A stretch of DNA of 64,000 nucleotides, from contig NZ_BAJX01000009.1 of assembly GCF_000613925.1 (NCBI RefSeq), positions 51,081 through 115,080 of the forward strand, written 5' to 3'. The first letter of the stretch is position 1, and each line of letters starts with the position of its first letter. Of this stretch, positions 46,709 through 55,984 are shown one piece after another. The position numbers and the translations under genes were made by a program. The notes under the pieces were generated by a model that ran no database searches, was not told the DNA's origin, and worked only from the letters and a program-made list of their open reading frames with translations. This DNA is from Prevotella histicola JCM 15637 = DNF00424 (lineage in GTDB: Bacteria > Bacteroidota > Bacteroidia > Bacteroidales > Bacteroidaceae).

Positions 46709-48226
46709 TTAATCGTCTAAATGCTTGAAGGCCTGTGGAAGATAGTCTATGATGTCACTTGCAATTAAGCTTTCTTTTCCTAAGTCTTTTGCTGCTAAAT
46801 CCCCAGCTAAGCCATGTAAATACATTCCAACAGTACATGCATGTTTCTGGTTATAGCCACGTGCCAGTAAGGCTGTGATGATACCTGTCAGTACATCTCC
46901 ACTACCAGCAGTAGCCATTCCGCTGTTACCTGTTGAGTTGAATATAACATTTCCGTTAGGTAAACAGAGTGCACTGTTGTGTCCTTTTAATATAATGTAA
47001 GCTTGAATAGACTGTGCTAACTCACTTGCACGTTGTAAACGTTCGAAGTCTGCATTGGCTGGTGACCCTGTCAGACGGTCCAATTCTTTGGCATGTGGCG
47101 TCATGATGATCCCCTTTGGTAGTTGTTGCATCCATGCGCGGTGGCTGGATAGGATATTCAAGGCATCAGCATCAGCAACAATAGGACATTGTGCTCTTCG
47201 TATTTGAGCAATCATTGCAATCGCTGTAGGCTCTTGCCTTCCAAGCCCAGGTCCTATTCCAAGTGCATCAAAGTCGTCAGTATCAACGGCTTCAGTGAAT
47301 GCCGTCTCCTCATGATCCATCTGCATGATGGCCTCTGGTACGGAGATCTGCATGATATCATAGTTCTTTTTTGGCGTATGTACCGTAACTTTTCCCACAC
47401 CACAACGAAGACAAGCACGAGTAGCAAGTATAGCAGCCCCCGACATTCCATAGCTTCCTGCAACGATCAGTGCGTTTCCCATATCACCTTTATGGGCAAA
47501 ATCATCACGATGTAGCAGGCAGGCACGCACATCATTCTCCTCAATGACAGAGTATTGTGCTTCCGTATTCTGAATATAGTCTTGACTGAGACGAATGTCT
47601 AAAACCTTGACTTTTCCAATGAACTGCTGTGCATCTCCAAGGAAGAAGGACAGTTTCTTCTGATGAAGGGTCAGTGTTAGTGTGGCTTGGATAATGTTTG
47701 CCCGTACATTATACGTGTTGTCTTCTGCCATTAGTCCCGATGGAACATCGATACTAACAACTTTTGCAGGACTTTGGTTGATATATTTCACCAAAGAAGC
47801 AAAACCTCCGGCAAGAGGTTTGTTGAGTCCAGAACCGAATAAGCCATCAACGACAAGTGTGTCTGCATTCAGTTCAGGTGGATCGAACTTAGCAGTAATC
47901 TCCGTGAAGTTCTTTGATAGCTTGCTATCAAGGATACGTTGTCGATTCGTTATGCAGTCTTCAGACAAGTGATTGGTGATGTTGAAGAGATAAACTTTCA
48001 CCTTGTAGCCCTCAATCATGAGCAGTCGGGCAACAGCAAGAGCATCACCACCATTGTTTCCGGGACCCGCAAAGACAATTACAGGCGTATGAGTAGACCA
48101 TTCTTCAGTAATTGCGTGGGTAATAGCTTTAGCAGCACGCTCCATAAGGTCAATCGATTTGATGGGTTCGTGCTCTATTGTGTATCTGTCCAGTTCGTGT
48201 ATCTGGGTACTTGTAAATATCTTCAT
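46709..48226 (-). CDS. nnr: Bifunctional NAD(P)H-hydrate epimerase/dehydratase
   Basis: This 505-residue fusion repairs damaged NAD(P)H. The N-terminal YjeF_N epimerase (about 1-210) contains VFAGPGNNGGDALAVARLL and VSIDVPSGL. The C-terminal ADP-dependent dehydratase (about 230-500) has GSYGMSGAAILATRA, GIGPGLGRQE, DADALN and GNSGMATAGSGDVLTGII. Both halves are complete. A minus-strand TAAATTTG box (48235-48242) lies so close to the start that the mRNA is almost leaderless. Confidence 0.93.
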   Translation of the reverse strand: MKIFTSTQIHELDRYTIEHEPIKSIDLMERAAKAITHAITEEWSTHTPVIVFAGPGNNGGDALAVARLLMIEGYKVKVYLFNITNHLSEDCITNRQRILDSKLSKNFTEITAKFDPPELNADTLVVDGLFGSGLNKPLAGGFASLVKYINQSPAKVVSIDVPSGLMAEDNTYNVRANIIQATLTLTLHQKKLSFFLGDAQQFIGKVKVLDIRLSQDYIQNTEAQYSVIEENDVRACLLHRDDFAHKGDMGNALIVAGSYGMSGAAILATRACLRCGVGKVTVHTPKKNYDIMQISVPEAIMQMDHEETAFTEAVDTDDFDALGIGPGLGRQEPTAIAMIAQIRRAQCPIVADADALNILSSHRAWMQQLPKGIIMTPHAKELDRLTGSPANADFERLQRASELAQSIQAYIILKGHNSALCLPNGNVIFNSTGNSGMATAGSGDVLTGIITALLARGYNQKHACTVGMYLHGLAGDLAAKDLGKESLIASDIIDYLPQAFKHLDD

Positions 48227-48234
48227 ATCGTGGG

Positions 48235-48242
48235 CAAATTTA
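48235..48242 (-). promoter_or_regulatory. nnr -7 box (TAAATTTG)
   Basis: CAAATTTA on the plus strand reads TAAATTTG on the minus strand, only nine bases before the nnr start codon. Confidence 0.6.
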
Positions 48243-48286
48243 CAAAATAAATGCTAATCGTATGGGAATGTTTGTTATAATTTTCG

Positions 48287-48294
48287 TAATTTTG
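48287..48294 (+). promoter_or_regulatory. hpt -7 box (TAATTTTG)
   Basis: A TAnnTTTG match 92 bases before the hpt start; it is divergent from the nnr promoter 45 bases away. Confidence 0.55.
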
Positions 48295-48385
48295 CAGAAA
48301 ATAAGCTATGCTTGATGAATTAGGGGTGAATTGTTTTTGCCCCTCGTTTGTTTTAGTTTTTGTGCGAAACAAATATATATTAGAC

Positions 48386-48925
48386 ATGAGTCGAGTAACA
48401 ATTAAGGATAAAACGTTTGAGACTTCTATTCCTGAAGCCGAGATTCTAAAGAAAGTAAAGCTGGTTGCTGATCGTATTAATAAGGATTTTGAGGGAAAGA
48501 CACCACTCTTTCTCGCGGTTCTAAATGGCTCGTTCATGTATGCAGCCGACTTGATGAAGCACATTAATATCCCCTGTGAGATATCTTTTGTGAAGTTAGC
48601 TTCCTATCAAGGTACTACCTCTACAGGCACCATTAAGGAGGTTATAGGACTGAATGAGGATATTCGTGGACGTGAAGTCATCATTGTTGAAGATATTGTT
48701 GACACTGGTGCAACGATGAAACGTATGCTTGAAACACTTGGGACACGTGAGCCTGCCGGGTTACATATCTGTACTTTACTGCTGAAACCAGGCAAACTTA
48801 CTGTACCATTGGATATAGAGTATGCTGCAATTGAGATTCCTAATGATTTCATTGTAGGCTACGGACTTGACTATGACCAGGAAGGTCGCAATTTAAGAGA
48901 TATTTATACTTTAGTAAAAGAATAA
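48386..48925 (+). CDS. hpt: Hypoxanthine phosphoribosyltransferase
   Basis: The start at 48386 (MSRVTIKDKTFE) gives 179 residues, normal for the family; an upstream Met at 48308 would add a hydrophobic leader not seen in relatives. The PRPP-binding motif VIIVEDIVDTGAT and the FLAVLNGSFMYAADL loop are present. It salvages hypoxanthine/guanine. Its stop overlaps the adk start by one base, joining two nucleotide-metabolism genes. Confidence 0.93.
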   Translation: MSRVTIKDKTFETSIPEAEILKKVKLVADRINKDFEGKTPLFLAVLNGSFMYAADLMKHINIPCEISFVKLASYQGTTSTGTIKEVIGLNEDIRGREVIIVEDIVDTGATMKRMLETLGTREPAGLHICTLLLKPGKLTVPLDIEYAAIEIPNDFIVGYGLDYDQEGRNLRDIYTLVKE

Positions 48926-49497
48926 TGAAGAATATTGTAATTTTTGGTGCGCCAGGTGCTGGTAAAGGTACTCAGAGCGACAAGATGATTGAAAAGTATG
49001 GCTTCGGTCATATCTCTACAGGTGATGTTCTCCGTAATGAGATTAAGAATGGTACGGAGCTTGGAAAGACTGCTAAGGGATACATTGATAATGGTCAGCT
49101 GATTCCTGATGAGCTGATGGTTGACATTCTTGCAAGTGTATATGATAGTTTCGGCAAGGATCATAAAGGTGTTATCTTCGATGGATTCCCACGTACGATC
49201 CCACAAGCAGAGGCTTTGAAGAAGATGTTGGCTGAACGTGGACACAATGTAGCTGCCATGATTGAACTTTTCGTACCAGAAGATGAATTGATGAAGCGTT
49301 TAGTTCTTCGTGGACAGCAGAGTGGTCGCTCTGACGATAATGAAGAAACAATCAAGAAACGTCTCAATGTCTACCATACACAGACCTCTCCATTGATTGA
49401 ATGGTACGAGGGTGAGGGTATTCATCATCATGTAGAAGGTCTCGGAACAGTTGAAGAAATCTTCGCACGCATCAAGAATGTATTAGAACAACTATAA
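48925..49497 (+). CDS. adk: Adenylate kinase
   Basis: This 190-residue enzyme equilibrates ATP, ADP and AMP. P-loop GAPGAGKGTQ (about 7-16), the AMP-binding region GHISTGDVLRNEI and FDGFPRTIPQAEAL are intact. The LID is the short form without the zinc-binding cysteines (about 125-140). It is translationally coupled to hpt. Confidence 0.96.
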   Translation: MKNIVIFGAPGAGKGTQSDKMIEKYGFGHISTGDVLRNEIKNGTELGKTAKGYIDNGQLIPDELMVDILASVYDSFGKDHKGVIFDGFPRTIPQAEALKKMLAERGHNVAAMIELFVPEDELMKRLVLRGQQSGRSDDNEETIKKRLNVYHTQTSPLIEWYEGEGIHHHVEGLGTVEEIFARIKNVLEQL

Positions 49498-49505
49498 TAA
49501 ATAAG

Positions 49506-49599
49506 GCCTCCCCAAGCACTCCCAAAGGAAGAGATGTTGAAGTTACTACTTGAGGTAATCAGACATTCACTCCCTTGGAAGGGCTTGGGGAGGCTTCTT
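49506..49599 (+). terminator. Long-range hairpin between adk and obgE
   Basis: GCCTCCCCAAGC (49506-49517) is perfectly complementary to GCTTGGGGAGGC (49583-49594), and inner CCCAAAGG/CCTTGG pairs extend the stem. A TTCTTTT tail follows. The large loop is unusual for a terminator. Confidence 0.6.
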
Positions 49600-49613
49600 T
49601 TACAATATATATA

Positions 49614-50783
49614 ATGGAAAGTAACTTCGTAGACTATGTGAAGATTTACTGTCGTTCTGGTAAGGGTGGTAGAGGTTCTATGCACCTGCGTCATGTGAAG
49701 TATAATCCCAATGGCGGCCCTGATGGTGGTGATGGTGGTAAGGGCGGAAGTATTTATCTGCGTGGTAACCACAACTATTGGACACTGCTTCACTTAAAAT
49801 ATCAGCGTCATGTCTATGCAGAACATGGAGGCAACGGAGGGCGAGATAAGTGTCATGGTACGGATGGCAAGGATGTTTATATTGATGTTCCATGTGGTAC
49901 TGTAGTCTATGATGCCGAGACTGGTAAATATGTCTGCGATGTTATGCATGATGGACAGACGGTTTTACTATTGAAAGGTGGCCGAGGTGGATTGGGAAAC
50001 TTCCAGTTTAGAACATCAACAAACCAAGCTCCACGTTACGCCCAACCAGGTGAGCCCATGCAGGAGATGACCATCATACTTGAGCTGAAGCTCTTAGCTG
50101 ATGTCGGTCTTGTGGGGTTCCCGAATGCTGGCAAGTCTACTTTATTATCTTCTCTTTCAAGTGCAAAGCCTAAGATAGCCAACTATCCTTTCACAACAAT
50201 GGAACCATCGCTGGGTATTGTCAGCTATCGTGACAACCAGAGTTTCGTTATGGCTGATATCCCAGGTATCATCGAGGGAGCAAGTGAAGGTAAAGGTCTC
50301 GGTCTGAGATTCCTTCGTCATATTGAACGTAACTCTCTTTTGCTGTTCATGGTACCAGGTGATACGGACGATATCAAGAAGGAATATGAGATTCTACTCA
50401 ATGAATTGAAGCAGTTCAACCCTGAAATGCTTGATAAACATCGTGTCTTAGCTGTTACAAAGTGTGACTTACTGGACGAGGAACTTATCGAAATGTTGCA
50501 AGAGACATTGCCCAATGACCTTCCTGTAGTGTTCATTTCTGCAGTGACTGGTCAAGGACTTGATGACTTAAAGGATATCCTTTGGAAGGAACTAAACTCT
50601 GAAAGCAATAAGTTGCAAGAGATAACTTCTGAGGACACACTCGTTCATCGAGATAAAGATATGAGTCGTTTTGCTGCAGAATTGGCTGCGGAGGATGCTG
50701 ATATTGATGATGTTGAAGAAGTAGGTATTGATGAACTGGATGAGGTGGAAGACCTTGATGACTTTGAATATACCGATGATTAA
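49614..50783 (+). CDS. obgE: GTPase Obg
   Basis: The start at 49614 ([16 protein letters not shown]) gives 389 residues. The N-terminal Obg fold is glycine-rich ([24 protein letters not shown]). The G domain has GFPNAGKST (about 168-176), DIPG (about 215-218) and TKCD, and an acidic C-terminal tail ([15 protein letters not shown]) follows. It acts in 50S maturation and stress control. It overlaps pgeF by eight bases. Confidence 0.95.
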   Translation: MESNFVDYVKIYCRSGKGGRGSMHLRHVKYNPNGGPDGGDGGKGGSIYLRGNHNYWTLLHLKYQRHVYAEHGGNGGRDKCHGTDGKDVYIDVPCGTVVYDAETGKYVCDVMHDGQTVLLLKGGRGGLGNFQFRTSTNQAPRYAQPGEPMQEMTIILELKLLADVGLVGFPNAGKSTLLSSLSSAKPKIANYPFTTMEPSLGIVSYRDNQSFVMADIPGIIEGASEGKGLGLRFLRHIERNSLLLFMVPGDTDDIKKEYEILLNELKQFNPEMLDKHRVLAVTKCDLLDEELIEMLQETLPNDLPVVFISAVTGQGLDDLKDILWKELNSESNKLQEITSEDTLVHRDKDMSRFAAELAAEDADIDDVEEVGIDELDEVEDLDDFEYTDD

Positions 50784-51555
50784 GCCTGTACTACATTATT
50801 ACGATATTTCCAATGAGGTTGTAGCTTTCAGTACAACTCGGCATGGTGGCGTGAGCAAAGGGAAGCTTGCAACACTGAATATCAACCCTTATCGTGGTGA
50901 TGATCCTACTGCTGTTACTGCAAATCTGCAAGCTGTTGCAACCGAGATAGGTGTTGCTGCGGATAAAATAGTACGTCTGCATCAGACACATGAGACGCAT
51001 TGCTTGGCAGTAACAGACGATTTTTTCCAATTATCAAACGCTGAACAAACAGAAGAGGAAGAGGGAAAAGACGCCGTTATTACTGATTGTCGTAATGTTT
51101 GTATTGGTGTTCACACTGCCGATTGTGTCCCTGTTCTCTTCTACGATCCCACTCATCACGCCATAGGAGCAGCCCATGCCGGATGGAGAGGGACGGTGCA
51201 ACGTATCGTTCAACATACTTTGAGGCACATGACAGAACTTTATGGTACGAAGCCTTCAGACCTTAAAGTTGTTATAGGACCATGTATTTCAGAGAAAAAC
51301 TTTGAGGTAGGGCAGGAGGTTTATGATACTTTTGCTGCAGAAAGCTTCCCTATGGAGCGCATAGCACGTATGTATGAGAAATGGCATATAGACCTTCCGC
51401 TCTGCAATCAACTTCAATTAGAAGAAGTTGGTGTACCCTCTTCTAATATTCTTCAGGTAGGAATTTGCACCTATGATAATGCTTCCGACTTCTTTTCAGC
51501 GCGTATTCTTAAAGAAGGTTTTGGCACTATTTACACAGGTATAGCCTTGAAATAA
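50776..51555 (+). CDS. pgeF: Peptidoglycan editing factor/multicopper-like purine nucleoside phosphorylase (YfiH/LACC1 family)
   Basis: The start at 50776 ([10 protein letters not shown]) lies inside the obgE stop region (ATGATTAA), an eight-base overlap that implies coupling. The 259-residue protein has the family zinc ligands: His in VRLHQTHE, Cys in [10 protein letters not shown] and His in AAHAGWRG. Family members act on purine nucleosides or restrict mis-incorporation of amino acids in peptidoglycan precursors. Confidence 0.88.
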   Translation: MIKPVLHYYDISNEVVAFSTTRHGGVSKGKLATLNINPYRGDDPTAVTANLQAVATEIGVAADKIVRLHQTHETHCLAVTDDFFQLSNAEQTEEEEGKDAVITDCRNVCIGVHTADCVPVLFYDPTHHAIGAAHAGWRGTVQRIVQHTLRHMTELYGTKPSDLKVVIGPCISEKNFEVGQEVYDTFAAESFPMERIARMYEKWHIDLPLCNQLQLEEVGVPSSNILQVGICTYDNASDFFSARILKEGFGTIYTGIALK

Positions 51556-51668
51556 TTTATTGGTATCTTATATTTGATAAAGCTACTTTGTAGAGTAAAG
51601 AAAGATTATTATGTTCCTAATATTTGTAAGAGTAAACTAAAAAGGAATAATAATAACCTTTCTTATTT

Positions 51669-51779
51669 TTATAACTTTTTTCTTCTCACAACAATTATTA
51701 CTATTGCTAAGGCAGCAGTGAGAGCGCCTTTTATAGCTTTCTCTATCTGTGCTGGACGAAGTTTCTTTTTATTTTCCAT
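51669..51779 (-). CDS. 36-residue membrane peptide coupled to the upstream gene
   Basis: This tiny frame begins MENKKKLRPAQIEKAIKG, continues with one hydrophobic helix (ALTAALAIVIIVV) and ends RRKKL. Its start lies within the last codons of the preceding 348-residue gene (ATGGAAAATAA), the kind of overlap seen in translational coupling. Positive residues on both ends would help anchor it in the inner membrane. Too short for family assignment. Confidence 0.5.
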   Translation of the reverse strand: MENKKKLRPAQIEKAIKGALTAALAIVIIVVRRKKL

Positions 51780-52815
51780 TATTCATTATTTTATTTATTG
51801 TTGCAGAATCAACTTTTATTTCAAGGTTCAAAGCTGTATTATATGCAGGAATTAGTGCTTTTTGTATATGATCATTATATTCATAGATGTTATTTTGAAT
51901 ATCTAAGTACTCTTTTATATTTCCTCCTGTTAAAAACTTAGCTTTTTCGTCTAACTCTTTATTCAAGACTCTAGTGCAAAAGGACTCAATTGCTTCGTGG
52001 TTTCTTGATATAACATTTTCATTTGCACCACGATCTAAAAGGATGATATCTGAAAGTTTAATCATATTATAGTATTTGTATAAGCCGTATACAAGTGTAT
52101 GATACATCCTTTCTTTCTTATCTACTACATAGTTAAACAGGTTAAGCCACTGAAGACCGATATCTGCATAGCTTGTTGGTGCTTTATCAAGATATTTGGC
52201 TATAGTGTCCAGTTCAAAATGTACTTGATGTAAACCTTGGCTAATAGTTTTGTATACTTCAAAAGAAGCATTTCTTTTTTCTTGTTCGTTTAAGAAAGTT
52301 GGATAAGCTATGACATAAGCTCTAAAGGCACCAATAATATTCCCAACACGGTCTGTAGCTTGCCCTTCACGGATTATATCAACCTTTTGATCGATTTCTT
52401 CTAGTTGAGTAGATATTTTTTGTAGCATAGCATACATTGCGTAGTTGCTCATTACCTGAGACAAAGCAGAATTATCAATCCCTTTCTTTACAACTCCTTG
52501 TCCTACGAATAATCCATTTTCTTCGCGAGCTGTTGGAGTAAATCCAGAGCCATCTTTTCTTATGTCAAGAGTATATTTCCCTGTTCTCAATCCTGCTTCT
52601 ACTTCTTCGGTAAATTTAAGAATATATTCGTTTTGATTTAATTTCTCATATATACTAGCCAAGTGTATAGTATCAAAGAACATTTTGATAATACTCTCCG
52701 TCTTATCACTCATTATAGGTCTGATTAAAGATGGTAAAGAAAAATCAGAATATACATCCTCATTGTTCTCTTTTGGCTGTAAATCTTTTATATTAATAAT
52801 GATGTCGTTTGCCAT
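51769..52815 (-). CDS. Unknown AT-rich gene, helical soluble protein
   Basis: This 348-residue protein is not recognised. It has no signal peptide or membrane helix; a central segment (about 112-160, SQVMSNYAMYAMLQKISTQ, LEEIDQKVDIIREGQ) is predicted coiled coil, and the remainder is mostly helical. Base composition is AT-rich compared with obgE or purH, like the GTPase operon, which suggests transfer. It has its own minus-strand promoter and is followed by the overlapping 36-residue peptide. Confidence 0.7.
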   Translation of the reverse strand: MANDIIINIKDLQPKENNEDVYSDFSLPSLIRPIMSDKTESIIKMFFDTIHLASIYEKLNQNEYILKFTEEVEAGLRTGKYTLDIRKDGSGFTPTAREENGLFVGQGVVKKGIDNSALSQVMSNYAMYAMLQKISTQLEEIDQKVDIIREGQATDRVGNIIGAFRAYVIAYPTFLNEQEKRNASFEVYKTISQGLHQVHFELDTIAKYLDKAPTSYADIGLQWLNLFNYVVDKKERMYHTLVYGLYKYYNMIKLSDIILLDRGANENVISRNHEAIESFCTRVLNKELDEKAKFLTGGNIKEYLDIQNNIYEYNDHIQKALIPAYNTALNLEIKVDSATINKIMNNGK

Positions 52816-52943
52816 TTAGTTGTGAGATTATATGGTTTATAATAGTTATTGTTTATAGATATAACTTATTCCTCATCCAGCGTTCCAGAGTAGCTTTTAT
52901 AGTATGTAAAGTATATATAGGGATTAAGAGAAAACTACATATG

Positions 52944-52974
52944 CAAAGATACAAAGAATATTAAATAGAACAAA
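52944..52974 (-). promoter_or_regulatory. Promoter of the 348-residue gene
   Basis: CAAAGATA (52944-52951) is TATCTTTG on the minus strand; CAAA (52971-52974) supplies the -33 TTTG at the normal distance. The leader would be about 120 bases. Confidence 0.65.
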
Positions 52975-53274
52975 ATATTTTTAATAAAAATATATGAAAG
53001 TGTTCTTATTTTGTAATGAAGATGTTTATTAAGCAGATAATTTACTTTATAAAGTTGTATTTACATTCTTTTAAGTAGTTTATTTATGATCATCATAGAA
53101 TCATTTTCACGTAAATAAATATTTCCTTTCATAAAAATAATTCGATAGAGGCTGTGGTTTCAATAATGTTTGTATTAATAGATTTATCAAATAGGATTAC
53201 TTTCCCTCTGCTGTTAACTCTTTCTTCAAAATGTTTAACTTTTCGTTATTATTAACTAAGTATATTTGATCAAT

Positions 53275-53334
53275 AACAGACGCCTCATTCCTCCATCTCT
53301 CTTTGATAGAAACTGGATGAATGAGGCGTCTGTT
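53275..53334. terminator. Hairpin after the purH-like operon
   Basis: AACAGACGCCTCATTC (53275-53290) and its exact complement (53319-53334) form a 16-pair stem with a 28-base loop, eight bases downstream of the minus-strand gene at 53342. Confidence 0.65.
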
Positions 53335-53341
53335 GTTTTAT

Positions 53342-53527
53342 TTATTTGTGTCGGTTGGCACGTTGCTGGCGGTATTTTGCCTTCTGTTTAGCACTGCCAG
53401 AACCGTGAGCACCAGTAATATACTTCTTCTTCTTGGCTTTGGTCTTCACTTTTCCATCATCACTTTTGGGCTTTGATGCACCTCGGAAGACCATTCCGCT
53501 TTCGATAATATCATCTATTTCACTCAT
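53342..53527 (-). CDS. Small basic protein downstream of the AICAR transformylase gene
   Basis: This 61-residue protein has an acidic N-terminus (MSEIDDIIESGMVFRG) and a Lys/Arg/Gln-rich remainder (KTKAKKKKYITG, KQKAKYRQQRANRHK) suggesting nucleic-acid or ribosome binding. No family is recognised. It starts 11 bases after the transformylase gene stop. Confidence 0.65.
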   Translation of the reverse strand: MSEIDDIIESGMVFRGASKPKSDDGKVKTKAKKKKYITGAHGSGSAKQKAKYRQQRANRHK

Positions 53528-53538
53528 ACAAAATCAGT

Positions 53539-54720
53539 TTAATGATGGAATAAACGTACTCCAGTGAAAGCCATTGCGATGCCATACTTATCGCAAGTAT
53601 CAATGACATGGTCATCACGAATACTGCCACCAGCCTGCGCAATATATTCAACTCCACTCTTATGTGCCCGTTCAATGTTATCTCCGAATGGGAAGAAAGC
53701 GTCCGAACCGAGTGCTACTCCCGTATTCTTGGCAATCCACTCCTTGCGTTCCTCACGTGTGAGAGGCTCCGGACATTCGGTGAAGAACTGCTGCCATACG
53801 CCATCTTGTAGCACATCTTCATATTCATCAGAGATGTAGATGTTGATAGTGTTATCTCTATCAGCACGGCGAATATCCTTCTTGAATGGGAGGTTCATCA
53901 CCTTAGGACACTGGCGTAACCACCATTCATCAGCCTTGTTACCAGCTAGACGAGTACAATGGATACGGCTTTGTTGACCAGCTCCGATACCAATTGCTTG
54001 TCCATCCTTCACATAGCAGACTGAATTACTTTGTGTATACTTCAATGTTATGAGTGCGATGATGAGGTCACGCTTGGCTTCTGCCGTGAAAGTCTTGTTC
54101 TTTGTAGGGATATTCTCGAAGAGTTTTGGGTCGTCAAGTTTCACTTCATTGCGTCCTTGTTCAAATGTTATACCGAACACTTGCTTATGTTCGATAGGAG
54201 CAGGGACGTAATTCGGATCTATTTTGATAACGTTATATCCCCCTTTGCGCTTTGCTTTGAGAATCTCCAAAGCCTCTGGCGTATAGTCTGGAGCAATGAC
54301 TCCGTCACTCACTTCACGCTTGATGAGCAATGCTGTTTCCTTGTCGCAGGTGTCACTGAGGGCGCAGAAATCACCATAAGAACACATGCGGTCGGCTCCA
54401 CGTGCACGTGCATAAGCATTTGCAAGTGGTGTAAGTTCGAAGTCAACATCATCAACGAAGTAGATCTTCTTCAGTGTATCACTCAAAGGTAAGCCTACAG
54501 CTGCACCTGCCGGACTGACATGTTTGAACGAAGCTGCTGCTGGAAGACCTGTTGCAGCCTTCAGTTCTTTAACGAGCTGCCAGCTATTTAGCGCATCAAG
54601 GAAGTTTATGTAGCCTGGGCGACCACTGAGAACTGTGATTGGGAGTTCGCCTTCTTCCATATAAATACGTGAAGGCTTCTGGTTCGGATTGCATCCGTAC
54701 TTAAGAGCTAATTCTTTCAT
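53539..54720 (-). CDS. Stand-alone AICAR transformylase (PurH C-terminal domain)
   Basis: This 393-residue enzyme corresponds to the formyltransferase half of PurH; the IMP cyclohydrolase domain is absent. It begins at LALKYGCNPNQKPS, and carries SFKHVSPAGAAVG with the catalytic Lys-His pair, TQSNSVCYVKDGQAIGIGAGQQSR and DAFFPFGDNIERA. It would formylate AICAR in purine synthesis and need a separate cyclohydrolase. A minus-strand TACCTTTG box (54753-54760) precedes it. Confidence 0.9.
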   Translation of the reverse strand: MKELALKYGCNPNQKPSRIYMEEGELPITVLSGRPGYINFLDALNSWQLVKELKAATGLPAAASFKHVSPAGAAVGLPLSDTLKKIYFVDDVDFELTPLANAYARARGADRMCSYGDFCALSDTCDKETALLIKREVSDGVIAPDYTPEALEILKAKRKGGYNVIKIDPNYVPAPIEHKQVFGITFEQGRNEVKLDDPKLFENIPTKNKTFTAEAKRDLIIALITLKYTQSNSVCYVKDGQAIGIGAGQQSRIHCTRLAGNKADEWWLRQCPKVMNLPFKKDIRRADRDNTINIYISDEYEDVLQDGVWQQFFTECPEPLTREERKEWIAKNTGVALGSDAFFPFGDNIERAHKSGVEYIAQAGGSIRDDHVIDTCDKYGIAMAFTGVRLFHH

Positions 54721-54752
54721 ATAACTTATGTGGTATATGTAAATTGGTGGTA

Positions 54753-54760
54753 CAAAGGTA
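54753..54760 (-). promoter_or_regulatory. -7 box (TACCTTTG) of the AICAR transformylase gene
   Basis: CAAAGGTA on the plus strand is TACCTTTG on the minus strand, 33 bases before the start codon. Confidence 0.6.
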
Positions 54761-54910
54761 ACGAAAAATAATTGAATAGCTCTTTTTCCTTAGCCGTTAT
54801 TCAATAAAATTCACAGCTTTGCTTTGTTCCTTTTATAGAAAAGTAGTACTTTTACAGTCGTAAATAACAGTATTAACATATAAGGAATAGAGGTGTTAGC
54901 ATTGCTTCTG

Positions 54911-54945
54911 ATGACTTCTTTAACGTCTCTAACTCCTTTTAAATC
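54911..54945. repeat. Short 9-base periodic repeat before ridA
   Basis: TAAC recurs nine bases apart (54921 and 54930) in a CTTCTTTAACGTCTCTAACT context, closely matching the repeat before the DUF58 gene. GTTAG at 54896-54900 may be the opposite arm. Confidence 0.45.
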
Positions 54946-54953
54946 TTAAAGAC

Positions 54954-55328
54954 ATGCACGCATTACACACAGACAAGGCTCCAGCAGCAGTTGGACCTTA
55001 CAGTCAGGCTATCGAAGCCAATGGTTTTATCTTTGCATCTGGTCAGCTTCCTATTGACCCGTCTACCAATGCTTTTGCTGAAGGTGGGGTAAAAGAGCAG
55101 ACACGTCAATCACTTACAAACGCACGTAACGTGCTGGCTGCAGCAGGTGTAGACCTTTCTCATGTTGTGAAGACAACAGTGTTCCTCTCTGATATGGATA
55201 ACTTTGCAGCTATGAATGAAGTATATGCTGAGTTCTTTAAAGAGCCATATCCAGCTCGTTCTGCCATAGCTGTGAAGGCTTTACCTAAGGGAGCTCTCGT
55301 TGAAGTAGAGTGTATTGCTGTGAAATAA
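54954..55328 (+). CDS. ridA: RidA-family enamine/imine deaminase
   Basis: This 124-residue protein hydrolyses reactive 2-aminoacrylate-type intermediates. Motifs AVGPYSQAI, FASGQLPIDP and YPARSAI, with the catalytic Arg near position 105 and Glu in VEVECIAVK, are all present. It is trimeric in the family. The gene is monocistronic and followed by a hairpin. Confidence 0.93.
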   Translation: MHALHTDKAPAAVGPYSQAIEANGFIFASGQLPIDPSTNAFAEGGVKEQTRQSLTNARNVLAAAGVDLSHVVKTTVFLSDMDNFAAMNEVYAEFFKEPYPARSAIAVKALPKGALVEVECIAVK

Positions 55329-55641
55329 TTACCTTTGCAGAAAAAACTTTCAGCCTCTCAATAGCCTATTTAGGCGTAAGGAGAGACTCTTCAAACATCA
55401 ATAATAGCCTCTCTTCATCATAAGAGAGGCTTTATTATTTATCTTTTAATCGGGTTCTATGTTGTCTTTCAGTTGTTTTTGAATACTCTTTAGTGGGCTT
55501 ATTGTTTTAAGGTCACCAAAGAATGATGGTAATAAAGGATCCTTTTTCCTCTATTCACAACACAAAAAACTCCTTGAATATTACGTATTTATCTAATCTT
55601 TTATTACTTTTGTAGCATGTTAGTAATGCTTTCAATGAGAG
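55329..55641. other. 313-base intergenic region
   Basis: This has a TACCTTTG box at 55330-55337 immediately after ridA, the terminator at 55406-55437, and a TACTTTTG box at 55605-55612 that probably serves the next gene. A short transcript of about 90 bases between the first box and the terminator is possible. Confidence 0.5.
55406..55437 (+). terminator. Terminator after ridA
   Basis: AGCCTCTCTT and AAGAGAGGCT form a ten-pair stem with a six-base loop, followed by a TTTATTATTT tract. Confidence 0.8.
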
Positions 55642-55926
55642 ATGAAAAAGAAGTTTAGAGCCATTATTGAGGAACTAGGGCATAAGACTCAAGTGCGTAA
55701 AGAACTAGTTTCTGATTTGGAAAAACTATCAAGTAGGCTTGCGGTTTACCACATCAATTTGGGAACTACATCACTGAAAAGACTGATAGGTTATTTTAAA
55801 GGCAAAGAGAAACCTTCCAAAAAGACGTTGGATAGGCTGGCTCTCTTCGCTGGATTCCAAAGCTGGAAAGACCTAAGTAAGGCTTTGCATGGTGACAATG
55901 ATGCTAAGTTGAACTATGAAGATTAA
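55642..55926 (+). CDS. Small basic helical protein, possibly DNA-binding
   Basis: This 94-residue protein (MKKKFRAIIEELGHKTQVRKELVSD start) has several helices; TSLKRLIGYFKGKEKPSKKTLDRLALFAGF (about 50-79) resembles a helix-turn-helix arrangement. A similar segment opens some larger Bacteroidota proteins, from memory only. It has its own promoter and a terminator, so it is a free-standing gene. Confidence 0.65.
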   Translation: MKKKFRAIIEELGHKTQVRKELVSDLEKLSSRLAVYHINLGTTSLKRLIGYFKGKEKPSKKTLDRLALFAGFQSWKDLSKALHGDNDAKLNYED

Positions 55927-55930
55927 AAAA

Positions 55931-55962
55931 AGTCCGACACCTTTATTGGTATCGGACTTTTT
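55931..55962. terminator. Bidirectional terminator between the 94-residue gene and rplS
   Basis: AGTCCGACACC (55931-55941) pairs with GGTATCGGACT (55948-55958), with A- and T-runs on the two sides. Confidence 0.85.
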
Positions 55963-55984
55963 ATTTTCTTGCATTTCCAAGGGA

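Larger units (their letters stand above)
52816..53341. other. 526-base AT-rich intergenic region
   Basis: This contains the minus-strand promoter at 52944-52974 and the inverted repeat at 53275-53334. The AT-rich stretch 52975-53270 shows no gene, tandem repeat or RNA that I can support. Confidence 0.5.
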
